Of a stretch of DNA of 64,000 nucleotides, positions 10,107 to 17,953 are shown piece by piece. Origin of the DNA: JBCBRD01 sp039819785 (GTDB taxonomy: Bacteria; Pseudomonadota; Alphaproteobacteria; Rhizobiales; Hyphomicrobiaceae); assembly GCA_039819785.1 (NCBI GenBank), contig JBCBRH010000004.1, positions 70,033-134,032 on the forward strand, read 5' to 3'. Positions within the stretch are counted from its first letter, which is position 1, and every line of letters starts with the position of its first letter. The notes beneath the pieces were generated by a model. It was not told the origin of the DNA and did not search any database. It was given only the letters and a program-made list of their open reading frames with translations. A program made the translations under genes and the position numbers.

Positions 10107-11765
10107 ATGCTTTATCGCGCCTTTGCAACCGTCGGCGGGCTCACACTCATAAGCCGGCTTCTCGGCTTTGTTCGGGATATTCTCATTGCGGCAACGTTGG
10201 GATCTGGCGCGGTTGCGGATGCCTTCTTTGTAGCATTCCGCTTCCCAAACCTATTCCGTCGGCTGTTCGGAGAGGGCGCGTTTAACGCAGCCTTCGTTCC
10301 GTTGTTCGCAAAGCGTCTCGCCGGCCATCACAGAAGCGATGGCAATCAGTCCACAGGCCAGGAGCCCCCCTTGGCTGAATTTGCAGAGGCGCCGGCGAAG
10401 GGGTTTGCAGGGGCACCAGCGAAGCGGTTTGCTGAGGAAAGCATGGCGGTCCTGGGCGCAGCGCTGATTGTCCTCTCGACGAACGCGATCCTGACGATGC
10501 CATGGCTGATGTATGCGTTGGCACCGGGCTTCTCAGCAGACCCCGCCAAGTACAAGCTTGCCGTCGAACTCTCGCAGATCGCGTTTCCCTACCTGTTTTG
10601 TATGTCCATCGTGGCGTTGCTTTCAGGCGTGCTGAATGCCCTGCAGCGCTACTGGGCCGCCGCCGCCGCACCCATTCTGCTCAATGTCGTGCTCATATCA
10701 GCCCTCACGACGTCCCTGTGGAACGGCTACGGCGAAACGGCCGACGCAGGCTACATCCTCGCCATGGCCGTCACCGCCGCCGGCATCGTCCAGTTGGTCA
10801 TGCTCTGGATCGCCGTCCGCCAAACGGGCCTGAAGCTGGCAATCAGATGGCCACGCTATACGCCCGACGTGAAGCGCCTCGTCGAGTTGGGCATCCCAGG
10901 CGTCATCTCCGGTGGCATCACACAGATCAACATCGTGATCGGCACGATCATCGCGTCCATGCAGGCCGGAGCCGTGTCTTTCCTCTACTATGCCGACAGG
11001 CTCTATCAGCTGCCGCTCGGAATTGTCGGTATCGCCATTGGCGTTGTGCTGCTCCCGGAGCTGTCACGGCAACTGACATCCGGCGACCGTGTCAAGGCGC
11101 TCGACACGCAAAACCGGTCGATGGAGTTTGCACTGCTTCTTACGCTGCCTGCTGCCGTGGCGCTGGGTCTTGCCGCAACCCCGATCATATCGGTGCTGTT
11201 CGAGCGGGGCGCGTTCGAGGCATCCGATACGGCTGCAACCGCCCAGGCCCTCGCTGCGTTTTCGATCGGGTTGCCAGCTTTTGTACTCATCAAGGTGCTG
11301 CAGCCGGCCTTCTTCGCCCGCGAAGACACCAAAACACCCATGCGCTTCGCAGGCGTCAATCTGGTCGTCAACGTCATCGGGTCGCTCGGGTTGTTTATCG
11401 CATTCCAGCACCTCGGTTGGATGCCACACGTCGGAATTGCGCTGGCCACGTCCATCGCCGCCTGGGTGAACACGGTCCTATTGTGGGGCGCGCTGGTTCG
11501 AAACGGCGACTTCTTACTGGATGCGAGATTGGCCCGAAACCTACCGTTCATTATCCTCGCCAGCCTCGCGATGGGCGCAGCGCTCGTTTTTGCGCTGCCG
11601 TATCTGGCGCACTATCTGGAGCAATCCCAGTCACTTCTGATCCGCATCGCAGCACTCGGCGTCATGGTGGTCGGTGGTGCGGGCATCTTTTTCCTGCTGA
11701 CAGCACTACTGGGTGTCTTGCGGCCATCCATGCTGCGCAGGGCAGCCCGTGCACCACCAGCGTGA
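10107..11765 (+). CDS. murJ: lipid II flippase MurJ (MviN)
   Basis: Inner-membrane MOP-family flippase that moves lipid II to the periplasmic side for peptidoglycan synthesis. The 552 residues give about 14 hydrophobic helices. The N-terminus MLYRAFATVGGLTLISRLLG and the block FRFPNLFRRLFGEGAFNAAF are diagnostic. Residues about 72-112, in the loop between helices 2 and 3, hold a hydrophilic insertion that includes the tandem octapeptides EAPAKGFA and GAPAKRFA (94-109). Apart from that the length is normal for the family. Start ATG 10107 has no strong Shine-Dalgarno but matches the family N-terminus. trpS follows 146 bases later. Confidence 0.95.
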   Translation: MLYRAFATVGGLTLISRLLGFVRDILIAATLGSGAVADAFFVAFRFPNLFRRLFGEGAFNAAFVPLFAKRLAGHHRSDGNQSTGQEPPLAEFAEAPAKGFAGAPAKRFAEESMAVLGAALIVLSTNAILTMPWLMYALAPGFSADPAKYKLAVELSQIAFPYLFCMSIVALLSGVLNALQRYWAAAAAPILLNVVLISALTTSLWNGYGETADAGYILAMAVTAAGIVQLVMLWIAVRQTGLKLAIRWPRYTPDVKRLVELGIPGVISGGITQINIVIGTIIASMQAGAVSFLYYADRLYQLPLGIVGIAIGVVLLPELSRQLTSGDRVKALDTQNRSMEFALLLTLPAAVALGLAATPIISVLFERGAFEASDTAATAQALAAFSIGLPAFVLIKVLQPAFFAREDTKTPMRFAGVNLVVNVIGSLGLFIAFQHLGWMPHVGIALATSIAAWVNTVLLWGALVRNGDFLLDARLARNLPFIILASLAMGAALVFALPYLAHYLEQSQSLLIRIAALGVMVVGGAGIFFLLTALLGVLRPSMLRRAARAPPA

Positions 11766-11911
11766 CAACAAAACGTAAAGGTGCGGCCTAAGTCCCAGAA
11801 GCTCGGCAGGGTCTTCGGCGGCCAATCTTTCGGACGAATACCCCCGCGACCTTGCAAGCGGACGACCGCCGCGCCATAAGGCCCGACGAATTTCGACGGG
11901 AACCCCATCAC

Positions 11912-12946
11912 ATGGCATTCAAGAATCGCGTGTTTTCCGGCATGCAGCCGACCGGCAGCCTCCACCTTGGCAACTACCTCGGCGCGATGTTGCAGTGGAT
12001 CAAGCTGCAGGAGACGCATGACTGCATCTACTGCGTCGTTGACTTGCACGCGATCACGGTTTGGCAAGAGCCGGACGAATTGCGCCATTCGATCCGCAAA
12101 GTCACGGCCGCCTACATGGCAGCCGGTCTCGATCCGAAACGTTCGATCCTGTTCAATCAGTCACAGGTCGCGGCGCACGCGGAGCTGGCCTGGGTTTTCA
12201 ACTGCGTGGCCCGCCTGGGCTGGCTGAACCGCATGACTCAGTTCAAGGAAAAGGCTGGGAAAAACCGAGAGAACGCATCGGTTGGGCTATTCGCGTACCC
12301 CAATCTAATGGCCGCCGATATTTTGGCCTATCAGGCAACGCACGTTCCGGTGGGCGATGACCAGAAGCAGCACTTAGAGCTATGTCGCGACATCGCGCAG
12401 AAATTCAACGTGGACTTCGCAGACGCAATCAAGGCCACGGGACGTGAAGACGGGGTGTTCTTTCCGCTTCCCGAGCCCGTGATCACCGGGCCCGCCACCC
12501 GTGTCATGTCTTTGCGCGATGGCACAAAGAAGATGTCGAAGTCCGACCCGTCCGACCTGTCGCGCATCAACCTGACCGATGACGCCGACGCGATTGCAAA
12601 AAAAGTTCGCAAAGCAAAAACTGACACAGATGCTCTACCCAGCGAGGAGCCTGGGCTTGAGGGTCGGCCTGAAGCACAGAACCTGACGGCGATCTACGCT
12701 GCATTGGCCGGCACGGGCCGCGATCAGGTTTTGAAGGATTTTGGTGGCGCGCAGTTTTCAGATTTCAAAAAGGCGCTGGCCGATGTCTGCGTCGACAGGC
12801 TGGGCGGTCTTTCCAGCGAAATCAGCACGTTGATGGAAGACCCAGCCGAAATCGATCGAGTCTTGGCCGATGGGTCTGCCCGCGCCCGAGCCATAGCCGA
12901 ACCGATCATGGTCGATGTCAAAAAAATACTGGGGTTTGTGACCTGA
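11912..12946 (+). CDS. trpS: tryptophanyl-tRNA synthetase
   Basis: Charges tRNA-Trp with tryptophan; class I synthetase acting as a cytoplasmic dimer. ATG 11912 gives 344 residues starting MAFKNRVFSGMQPTGSLHLG. An earlier in-frame ATG at 11852 adds 20 residues not typical of the family. The HIGH-type motif is GSLHLGNYLG at 15-24 and KMSKS is exact at 207-211. Length fits the family. The murJ-trpS pair is a conserved neighbour set in rhizobia. Confidence 0.97.
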   Translation: MAFKNRVFSGMQPTGSLHLGNYLGAMLQWIKLQETHDCIYCVVDLHAITVWQEPDELRHSIRKVTAAYMAAGLDPKRSILFNQSQVAAHAELAWVFNCVARLGWLNRMTQFKEKAGKNRENASVGLFAYPNLMAADILAYQATHVPVGDDQKQHLELCRDIAQKFNVDFADAIKATGREDGVFFPLPEPVITGPATRVMSLRDGTKKMSKSDPSDLSRINLTDDADAIAKKVRKAKTDTDALPSEEPGLEGRPEAQNLTAIYAALAGTGRDQVLKDFGGAQFSDFKKALADVCVDRLGGLSSEISTLMEDPAEIDRVLADGSARARAIAEPIMVDVKKILGFVT

Positions 12947-13043
12947 ACCCTCTCAAGCTTAACGAGTAAAGCCCTTCGACCGAAACAGAGTGAAATCAAA
13001 ACGGATCATTGTCCGCACGCCCCGTGCGTGGCAGCATGGACAG

Positions 13044-13544
13044 ATGAAGAAAAGAAAATCCTTTGAAGCGGGCCACCTGCGCAAATTCCTCCTGATCGTG
13101 GACGACACAGATGAGGTGGAAGCAGCCGTTTTCTACGCAGCAAACCGCGTGGCCCACTCCGGGGGCTCTCTGGTCATGCTCTACATCATCGAACCGCAGG
13201 TCTTCCAACACTGGATGGGCGTGAAACAAGTCCAGATGGAGGAGGAGACTATCAAGGCCAAGGCGCTGTTCCGGCTTTATCGCCGCAAATTGAACCAGCA
13301 GGGGTTTGAAGCGGTCAAGAGCGAAGAGACGATTGCAGAAGGCGACAAGGCAGACCAGATAGCCGAAATCATTCAGCAGGATGAGGATATCGCAATTCTG
13401 GTCCTTGGCGCGGCCGCCAACTCCAAAGGACCCGGACCATTGGTGTCCTCGCTCGCAAGCGGGTCTTCGGCGGGATCTTTCCCGATCCCCATTACAATCG
13501 TGCCCGGCAACCTGACCCCGGAAGAAATTGAAGCGCTCGCTTGA
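13044..13544 (+). CDS. universal stress protein family (UspA-like)
   Basis: A single UspA domain of 166 residues. The N-terminal beta strand and loop read RKFLLIVDDTDE, and there is an Ile-Leu-Val-Leu-Gly-Ala turn (IAILVLGAAA). The C-terminal strand reads ITIVPGNLTPEE. Nucleotide-binding UspA proteins carry G-2x-G-9x-G(S/T); here the region around GPGPLVSSLASGSSAG is partly similar, so ATP binding is possible but unproven. The start at 13044 (MKKRKSFEAGH) follows a GGACAG; ATG 12990 would add 18 residues. It sits between trpS and nfuA, as in related genomes. No specific substrate or stress can be inferred. Confidence 0.85.
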   Translation: MKKRKSFEAGHLRKFLLIVDDTDEVEAAVFYAANRVAHSGGSLVMLYIIEPQVFQHWMGVKQVQMEEETIKAKALFRLYRRKLNQQGFEAVKSEETIAEGDKADQIAEIIQQDEDIAILVLGAAANSKGPGPLVSSLASGSSAGSFPIPITIVPGNLTPEEIEALA

Positions 13545-13637
13545 TGTCGGCATGGCCCTGAGGCGTCTGGCCTAATACGTATTTGGTTAAGTGATGCGGG
13601 AACGCTCGGGTGTAAACGCCCAAATCCGCGATCCTGG

Positions 13638-13741
13638 ATACCATCCCCAGATACCATCCCCAGATACCATCCCCAGATACCATCCCCAGATACCATCCCC
13701 AGATACCATCCCCAGATACCAGCCCCAGATACCAGACCCAG
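13638..13741. repeat. 13-bp minisatellite, eight tandem copies
   Basis: Eight contiguous copies of the 13-mer ATACCATCCCCAG. Copies one to six (13638-13715) are identical. Copy seven (13716-13728) reads ATACCAGCCCCAG and copy eight (13729-13741) reads ATACCAGACCCAG, so degeneration is at the right end only. There is no spacer between units, which rules out CRISPR. The unit length is not a multiple of three, so the array would cycle through all frames if translated. Confidence 0.98.
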
Positions 13742-13809
13742 GCCGTTCAGCTTTCGCAGGATAGGCCCGGTTGCCTCTCGACTTTCAAGCGTCGGTCCTT
13801 TAAGTGATC

Positions 13810-13822
13810 TAGAACCATTCTA
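13810..13822. promoter_or_regulatory. candidate Irr box (ICE) upstream of nfuA
   Basis: The palindrome TAGAA-CCA-TTCTA, within CTAGAACCATTCTAAA, lies about 66 bases before the nfuA start. It resembles the iron control element bound by Irr in alphaproteobacteria (TTTAGAA/TTCTAAA half sites), and an irr gene is present at 46878 in this window. The match is by eye and by memory of the consensus. Confidence 0.5.
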
Positions 13823-13888
13823 AACTCGTTGGCGAACGGGCAGGCAAAACATGCAGCCTGCTATGTCGTCCGCCGGAGGGCCTAACAA

Positions 13889-14452
13889 ATGTTTATACAA
13901 ACCGAAGCAACGCCTAACCCAGCCACGCTGAAGTTCATCCCAGGCAAGGATGTGAGCCCGTCAGCCACCGCAGATTTCCGGCATCCCACGGAAGCCGAAA
14001 CATCGCCACTCGCAGCGCGGCTGTTCGAAATCACCGGAGTTTCTGGGGTTTTCCTAGGATCGGACTTCATCTCCGTCACGAAAGGTGAGGCCGACTGGCA
14101 GCACCTGAAGCCGATGATCCTCGGCGCGATCATGCAACACTACATGTCAGGGGCCCCCGTCATGGGAGCAGCCGGACCCGAAGTGGACGATGAAGGTGCC
14201 TTTGACGAAGAAGACGCTGAAGTCGTCAAGACGATCAAGGAATTGCTTGAAACACGTGTCAGACCAGCCGTTGCCCAGGATGGCGGCGACATCACGTTTT
14301 CCAAGTTCCAGGACGGCATCGTTTATCTGCACATGCGCGGCGCATGCGCGGGATGCCCATCCTCAACGGCCACACTGCGCCACGGCATCGAAAACCTATT
14401 GAAACACTTTTGCCCTGAAGTGTCTGAGGTCCAAGCCGTCGGCGCTGCTTGA
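13889..14452 (+). CDS. nfuA: Fe-S cluster carrier NfuA / NifU-like scaffold
   Basis: Carries and hands on Fe-S clusters to apo-proteins. The 187 residues comprise an N-terminal Nfu_N domain (MFIQTEATPNPATLKFIPG to about 88), an acidic linker (98-110), and a C-terminal NifU domain. In the latter, C153 and C156 in GACAGCPSS form the CxxC that binds a [4Fe-4S] cluster between two subunits. Start ATG 13889 has a clear GGAGGG Shine-Dalgarno. A strong hairpin terminator follows the stop by 32 bases, so it is probably transcribed alone. The palindrome 66 bases upstream suggests control by Irr. Confidence 0.95.
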   Translation: MFIQTEATPNPATLKFIPGKDVSPSATADFRHPTEAETSPLAARLFEITGVSGVFLGSDFISVTKGEADWQHLKPMILGAIMQHYMSGAPVMGAAGPEVDDEGAFDEEDAEVVKTIKELLETRVRPAVAQDGGDITFSKFQDGIVYLHMRGACAGCPSSTATLRHGIENLLKHFCPEVSEVQAVGAA

Positions 14453-14484
14453 GGTCAGGTCACACGACATCGACGATGGAATTG

Positions 14485-14512
14485 GCCCCGGCAGATGTTG
14501 GGGCTTTTTTTT
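14485..14512 (+). terminator. intrinsic terminator after nfuA
   Basis: A GCCCC/GGGGC stem (14485-14489 with 14500-14504) closes a ten-base loop and is followed at once by eight T residues, 32 bases after the nfuA stop. Confidence 0.85.
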
Positions 14513-14550
14513 GCTTCTGAGGAACAAACCCTGGCGAGTTGGGTTTGCTT

Positions 14551-14640
14551 GAGCATGTTCAGGAAAAGTGTATGCGGTTTTCCGCCCGGAACATGCTCCA
14601 AATCAGGAGCCCGGAACATGCTCCAAAAAAGGCTCTAACG
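14551..14640. repeat. dispersed intergenic palindrome, copy A, with extra half copy
   Basis: The 48-bp core at 14551-14598 has ends GAGCATGTTC and GAACATGCTC and the middle GCGGTTTTCCGCC. The right arm CCGGAACATGCTCC is repeated at 14611-14624, and the outer GGCTCTA lies at about 14631-14637. Near-identical cores occur at 47339-47386 (same orientation) and 61315-61362 (opposite). Such palindromes with a GGTTTTCCG core are widespread between genes in Hyphomicrobiales. Confidence 0.93.
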
Positions 14641-14726
14641 TCGACGTACACTGCGCGCCGGTTTCCCTTTTTCGAGCGTCTGCAAAGGTCGCTCCACTGT
14701 CCCCCTAATCCGGAGATCACCACCAC

Positions 14727-15350
14727 ATGACAACCGCCAGCAAGCATGATCAGCCCATCGGCCAGTCCGCTCTCGACCAACTATTCTTTTCCGCACGCTC
14801 TCAAAATGCATGGCAGGATCGAACCGTCTCCGATGACCAGCTCAAACAGGTGGTGGACATCATGAAAATGGCACCCACCAGCGCCAACTGTTCGCCAGCC
14901 CGACTTGTCTTCGTGAAATCAGACGCAGCCAAGCAAAAGCTCAAGCCGCATCTCTCCGATGGCAACGTGGAAAAAACCATGTCGGCACCCGTCTGTGTGA
15001 TCGTCGGCACCGACTATGCGTTTTACGAAAGCCTCGGAAAACTGTTCCCACACACCGATGCGCGCAGCTGGTTCTTCGATGGCGACGGAAATGCACTACA
15101 AGGCAAAATCGACGAAACAGCATTTCGAAACAGCACGTTGCAGGGCGCTTATCTGATCTTGGCAGCCCGCGCAGTGGGTCTTGATTGCGGGCCGATGTCT
15201 GGCTTTGACCCAGCCGGCGTCACCAAGGAATTCTTTCCGGGTACAACTGTGAAAGCCAACTTCCTGTGCAATCTGGGCTATGGTGATGAGAGCGAACTGT
15301 TTGATCGCTCGCCGCGCTTTGATTTTGACGAGATGGCATCGATCGTCTGA
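14727..15350 (+). CDS. rutE: nitroreductase family protein, RutE-like (malonic semialdehyde reductase)
   Basis: FMN-dependent nitroreductase fold, 207 residues. The sequence follows RutE closely: MKMAPTSANCSPARLVFV, then TMSAPVCVIVGTDYAFYE, LFPHTDARSWFF, ETAFRNSTLQGAYLILAARA, VGLDCGPMSGFD and the end LGYGDESELFDRSPR. RutE reduces the toxic malonic semialdehyde formed in uracil catabolism to 3-hydroxypropionate. No other rut gene is in the window, so the physiological substrate here is uncertain; it may detoxify aldehydes from another source. Start ATG 14727 has a GGAGA about ten bases upstream. It stands between nfuA and tsaB without an operon partner. Confidence 0.85.
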   Translation: MTTASKHDQPIGQSALDQLFFSARSQNAWQDRTVSDDQLKQVVDIMKMAPTSANCSPARLVFVKSDAAKQKLKPHLSDGNVEKTMSAPVCVIVGTDYAFYESLGKLFPHTDARSWFFDGDGNALQGKIDETAFRNSTLQGAYLILAARAVGLDCGPMSGFDPAGVTKEFFPGTTVKANFLCNLGYGDESELFDRSPRFDFDEMASIV

Positions 15351-15458
15351 ACAAAGGCGTATGTGGTTCAGGAAAGGCCGGGCAAGGCAGGTTCCAATCC
15401 TGTCCAACCAAAGCCAGTCCAATCCCAGCTGAGCTGACCGACATCAAGGCACACCGGT

Positions 15459-16211
15459 TTGAACATACTGGCCTTCGACACCTGTTTTGATGCCTGCTCG
15501 GTTGCGGTGTTGACCGCTGACGGACGGCGTTTTGCCAGGTTCGAAGCCATGCAAACGGGGCAGGCTGAAGCGCTCCTGCCAATGATCGCAGATGTCATGG
15601 ATGATGCGGGCCTGTCGCCATCGCAACTCAACCGGATCGCCGCAACACGCGGCCCCGGAACGTTCACAGGCACGCGCATTGGTCTGTCTGCTGCGCGCGC
15701 CATCTGTCTTGCCACGGGGGCTGAAGGCCTAGGCTTTTCCAGCCTGCAAGTCATCGCAACGGCTGCCATCGCCATTCACAACAGTGCACCTAGTCCCAAC
15801 GGCAGCCTAATGCTCGTCGCCCGCCCCGAACGCAGAGGCACCCATGACGTGCAAACATTCGACGCCGCCGGCCAGGCGCTAACGCCTCCCATGGCCGCCT
15901 CGCCAGCTCAGATCGCAAAGTGCCTTGAATACATTCATGCCGATCGCGGCGCTGACAATGGCACCCTACTGATCGGGTCCGGCGCAAACGAATTGGCCGC
16001 AGCACTCAGCACGATCAATCCAGGGATGGCGCTGGACCAGAGCGGAGCGGCGATTGAGGACCAACTCGCCGAGCCCGACGCCCGCCATCTTCTGTCCCTA
16101 GCATCAGAAACGTTGGACGCCGCACATCACCCGCTCACCCCGCTTTATCTGCGCCCGGTTGATGCCAAACCATCGAGCAAGCCCTCGATTGCAAGGGTGC
16201 AGCCGGCATAA
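15459..16211 (+). CDS. tsaB: tRNA t6A37 synthesis protein TsaB
   Basis: Partner of TsaD and TsaE in threonylcarbamoyl-adenosine formation at position 37 of ANN-decoding tRNAs. The 250 residues begin MNILAFDTCFDACSVAVL, the ASKHA-fold phosphate loop, and carry the conserved block RGPGTFTGTRIGLSAARA. The start codon is TTG at 15459, with AAGG nine bases upstream and no ATG that would preserve the first beta strand. The stop is 14 bases before rimI, giving the usual tsaB-rimI pair. Confidence 0.94.
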   Translation: MNILAFDTCFDACSVAVLTADGRRFARFEAMQTGQAEALLPMIADVMDDAGLSPSQLNRIAATRGPGTFTGTRIGLSAARAICLATGAEGLGFSSLQVIATAAIAIHNSAPSPNGSLMLVARPERRGTHDVQTFDAAGQALTPPMAASPAQIAKCLEYIHADRGADNGTLLIGSGANELAAALSTINPGMALDQSGAAIEDQLAEPDARHLLSLASETLDAAHHPLTPLYLRPVDAKPSSKPSIARVQPA

Positions 16212-16225
16212 CCCGAAAGCGCGAC

Positions 16226-16804
16226 ATGACGAACGAGTTGGCCTTGATGGAGATAGGACCAGACAACACCGTTTCGCCGGCGAGCCTCGCTGAGCTACAC
16301 GCTTTGCTATTTCCGCAACCATGGAGCGAAGCAACGTTTGCGCAAATGCAGGAAGACACCCGAACAAGCGGTTTGATCGCCTTTCACAGGCAGGCAAGCA
16401 ACAATCAACTCGGACCCGGGGAGCCAATGTCGCCGCAAGGTCTGGTGGTGCAACCGGTAGGCTTCGCCTTCGCACGCATCGCAGCGGACGAAGCCGAGAT
16501 CCTGACCATCGGCGTCAGCGCACTCCACCAGTCCTCAGGTATCGGTGCGGCACTTCTTCGAGAGCTGGCTAAGTCCGTGCGCACACACGGAGCGCACCGC
16601 CTCTTTCTGGAGGTCGCCAAAAACAACGCCCCGGCCTTAAAGCTCTACGCACGGGCAGGATTTGAAAAGGTGGGGACGCGCCGGGGCTACTATCAGTCGA
16701 CGAACGGAACAGCCATGGATGCCATCATCATGGCGCGGCGATTAACCGGCCTTGCCGACAACGAGCTGATGCACCCTAAGGCCTCCATGGACGCTCAACG
16801 TTGA
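16226..16804 (+). CDS. rimI: ribosomal protein S18 N-acetyltransferase RimI (GNAT)
   Basis: GNAT acetyltransferase expected to acetylate the N-terminal Ala of S18. The 192 residues show the CoA-binding strand and loop as ILTIGVSALHQSSGIGAALL (motif Q/R-x-x-G-x-G/A in variant form QSSGIG) and the C-terminal NNAPALKLYARAGFEKVGTR with the catalytic Tyr. Residues 56-75 carry a hydrophilic segment not usual in RimI, where members run to about 150 residues; the extra C-terminal tail also adds length. It lies 14 bases downstream of tsaB. A broader N-acyltransferase role cannot be excluded. Confidence 0.88.
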   Translation: MTNELALMEIGPDNTVSPASLAELHALLFPQPWSEATFAQMQEDTRTSGLIAFHRQASNNQLGPGEPMSPQGLVVQPVGFAFARIAADEAEILTIGVSALHQSSGIGAALLRELAKSVRTHGAHRLFLEVAKNNAPALKLYARAGFEKVGTRRGYYQSTNGTAMDAIIMARRLTGLADNELMHPKASMDAQR

Positions 16805-16948
16805 AACAGGTACCAGCCCCATCCGAAGTCGACGACAGGGGGCACACTGCCCGGTGCAAAAGAAAGCCGGTGACAATCGCCGTCAAGCTCGGACAAACAT
16901 AGCACCGCCCGTAAACAAACCCGCCAGCAACACCGCAAGGAACTACGA

Positions 16949-17791
16949 ATGTCTGCCCTCCGCGGGACGCTTCTGCTATCAGGCTTCGCTGCGCTCACGT
17001 TACCGTTGATGCCAGTGCAGGCAGCTATGAACCGGATCTCACCAACCTGGGCGCGCAGGTTCCCGCATTGGTACCACAAGCGCGTTTGCAGCCTCCTGGG
17101 CGTCCGCATCAGTCAGACTGGGACGCTGGCTGGAGACAGGCCGGTCCTACTCGTCGCCAACCACATTTCCTGGCTCGACATTCCGATTATTTCAGCCGTC
17201 GCTCCGGTTTCGTTTATTGCAAAAAAGGAGGTCGGCGGTTGGCCTGGCGTCAGCGCGTTGGCCAACCTGCAGCGCACGGTCTTTGTGGACCGGGAAAAGC
17301 GCCTCGAGGTCGGCAACACCGCACGCGAGGTCAAGGCACGTCTGAAATCAGGCGACAATCTCGTCTTGTTTGCGGAAGGAACATCGACCGACGGCAATCG
17401 TGTCCTGCCGTTTCGCACATCATTGTTCGCCGCCGTAAAGCCTTCCCGGTCAAACGACAAAGCGGACGGCGAACGCGCGAATGGCGGTGATGCAAATAAC
17501 AGCGGCGGGCCAGAGCCCGTCGTCCAAACGTTGACGATCGTCTACACGGCCCTGCACGGCGTGCCGCTTGGACGGCAGGACCGTGCCAAGGTCGGCTGGT
17601 ACGGCGATATGGATATGGTCCCGCACGCTTGGCAACTTCTCAAGGCCGGACCGTTGGATGTCGCGATCCACATTGGTGAGCCCATCGGCCTTGAAACCTT
17701 TGCCGATCGCAAGCAATTGGCCAGGCACACCGAAACAGAAGTCCGCGACCTCTTTCTCAAGACGTTACGCGCAAAGCCCGACAGGGACTGA
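16949..17791 (+). CDS. plsC: 1-acyl-sn-glycerol-3-phosphate acyltransferase
   Basis: Adds the second acyl chain to lysophosphatidate to make phosphatidic acid at the inner membrane. The 280 residues start with a hydrophobic helix (LLLSGFAALTLPLMPVQAA). They hold the catalytic HX4D as NHISWLD, the glycerol-phosphate block FVDREKR, and the EGTST acceptor motif. Between EGTST and the C-terminal half there is a hydrophilic stretch (about 165-190, Asn/Gly/Asp-rich) that looks inserted. Start ATG 16949 has AGGAA upstream. It may also be of the OlsA (ornithine lipid) type; the motifs do not separate the two. Confidence 0.9.
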   Translation: MSALRGTLLLSGFAALTLPLMPVQAAMNRISPTWARRFPHWYHKRVCSLLGVRISQTGTLAGDRPVLLVANHISWLDIPIISAVAPVSFIAKKEVGGWPGVSALANLQRTVFVDREKRLEVGNTAREVKARLKSGDNLVLFAEGTSTDGNRVLPFRTSLFAAVKPSRSNDKADGERANGGDANNSGGPEPVVQTLTIVYTALHGVPLGRQDRAKVGWYGDMDMVPHAWQLLKAGPLDVAIHIGEPIGLETFADRKQLARHTETEVRDLFLKTLRAKPDRD

Positions 17792-17953
17792 TCTTGCCGG
17801 TCCCTTGCTACAAACGACCTCAAATCCCGCACAAGTTCACTTTCACACGGTCCGTCACGCGCACCGGGATTGACAGACGATCCGCAGTGATGATGGGGTG
17901 GAATGCCGGCGTGCTGACGGCCTAACGCGAACACGCGCAACCTGCACCCAGAA

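Larger units (their letters stand above)
13545..13888. promoter_or_regulatory. 344-base intergenic region with minisatellite and candidate Irr box
   Basis: Between the universal stress gene and nfuA. It contains the 13-bp tandem repeat at 13638-13741 and the palindrome TAGAACCATTCTA at 13810-13822, both listed separately. No protein-coding gene is credible here. The minus-strand reading through the repeat is a by-product of the repeat itself. Confidence 0.6.

Noticed and set aside
10502..11791. 429-codon plus-strand frame overlapping murJ
   Set aside because: Arg/His/Ala-rich shadow in another frame of murJ; murJ is complete and conserved.
13373..13696. Minus-strand reading frame with repeats of GDGIWGWYLGMVS
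   Set aside because: It is the 13-bp minisatellite read in rotating frames, joined to the antisense of the stress gene; no family pattern and no ribosome site.
13638..13741. Possible CRISPR array
   Set aside because: Units are contiguous, 13 bp long and without spacers; no cas gene nearby.
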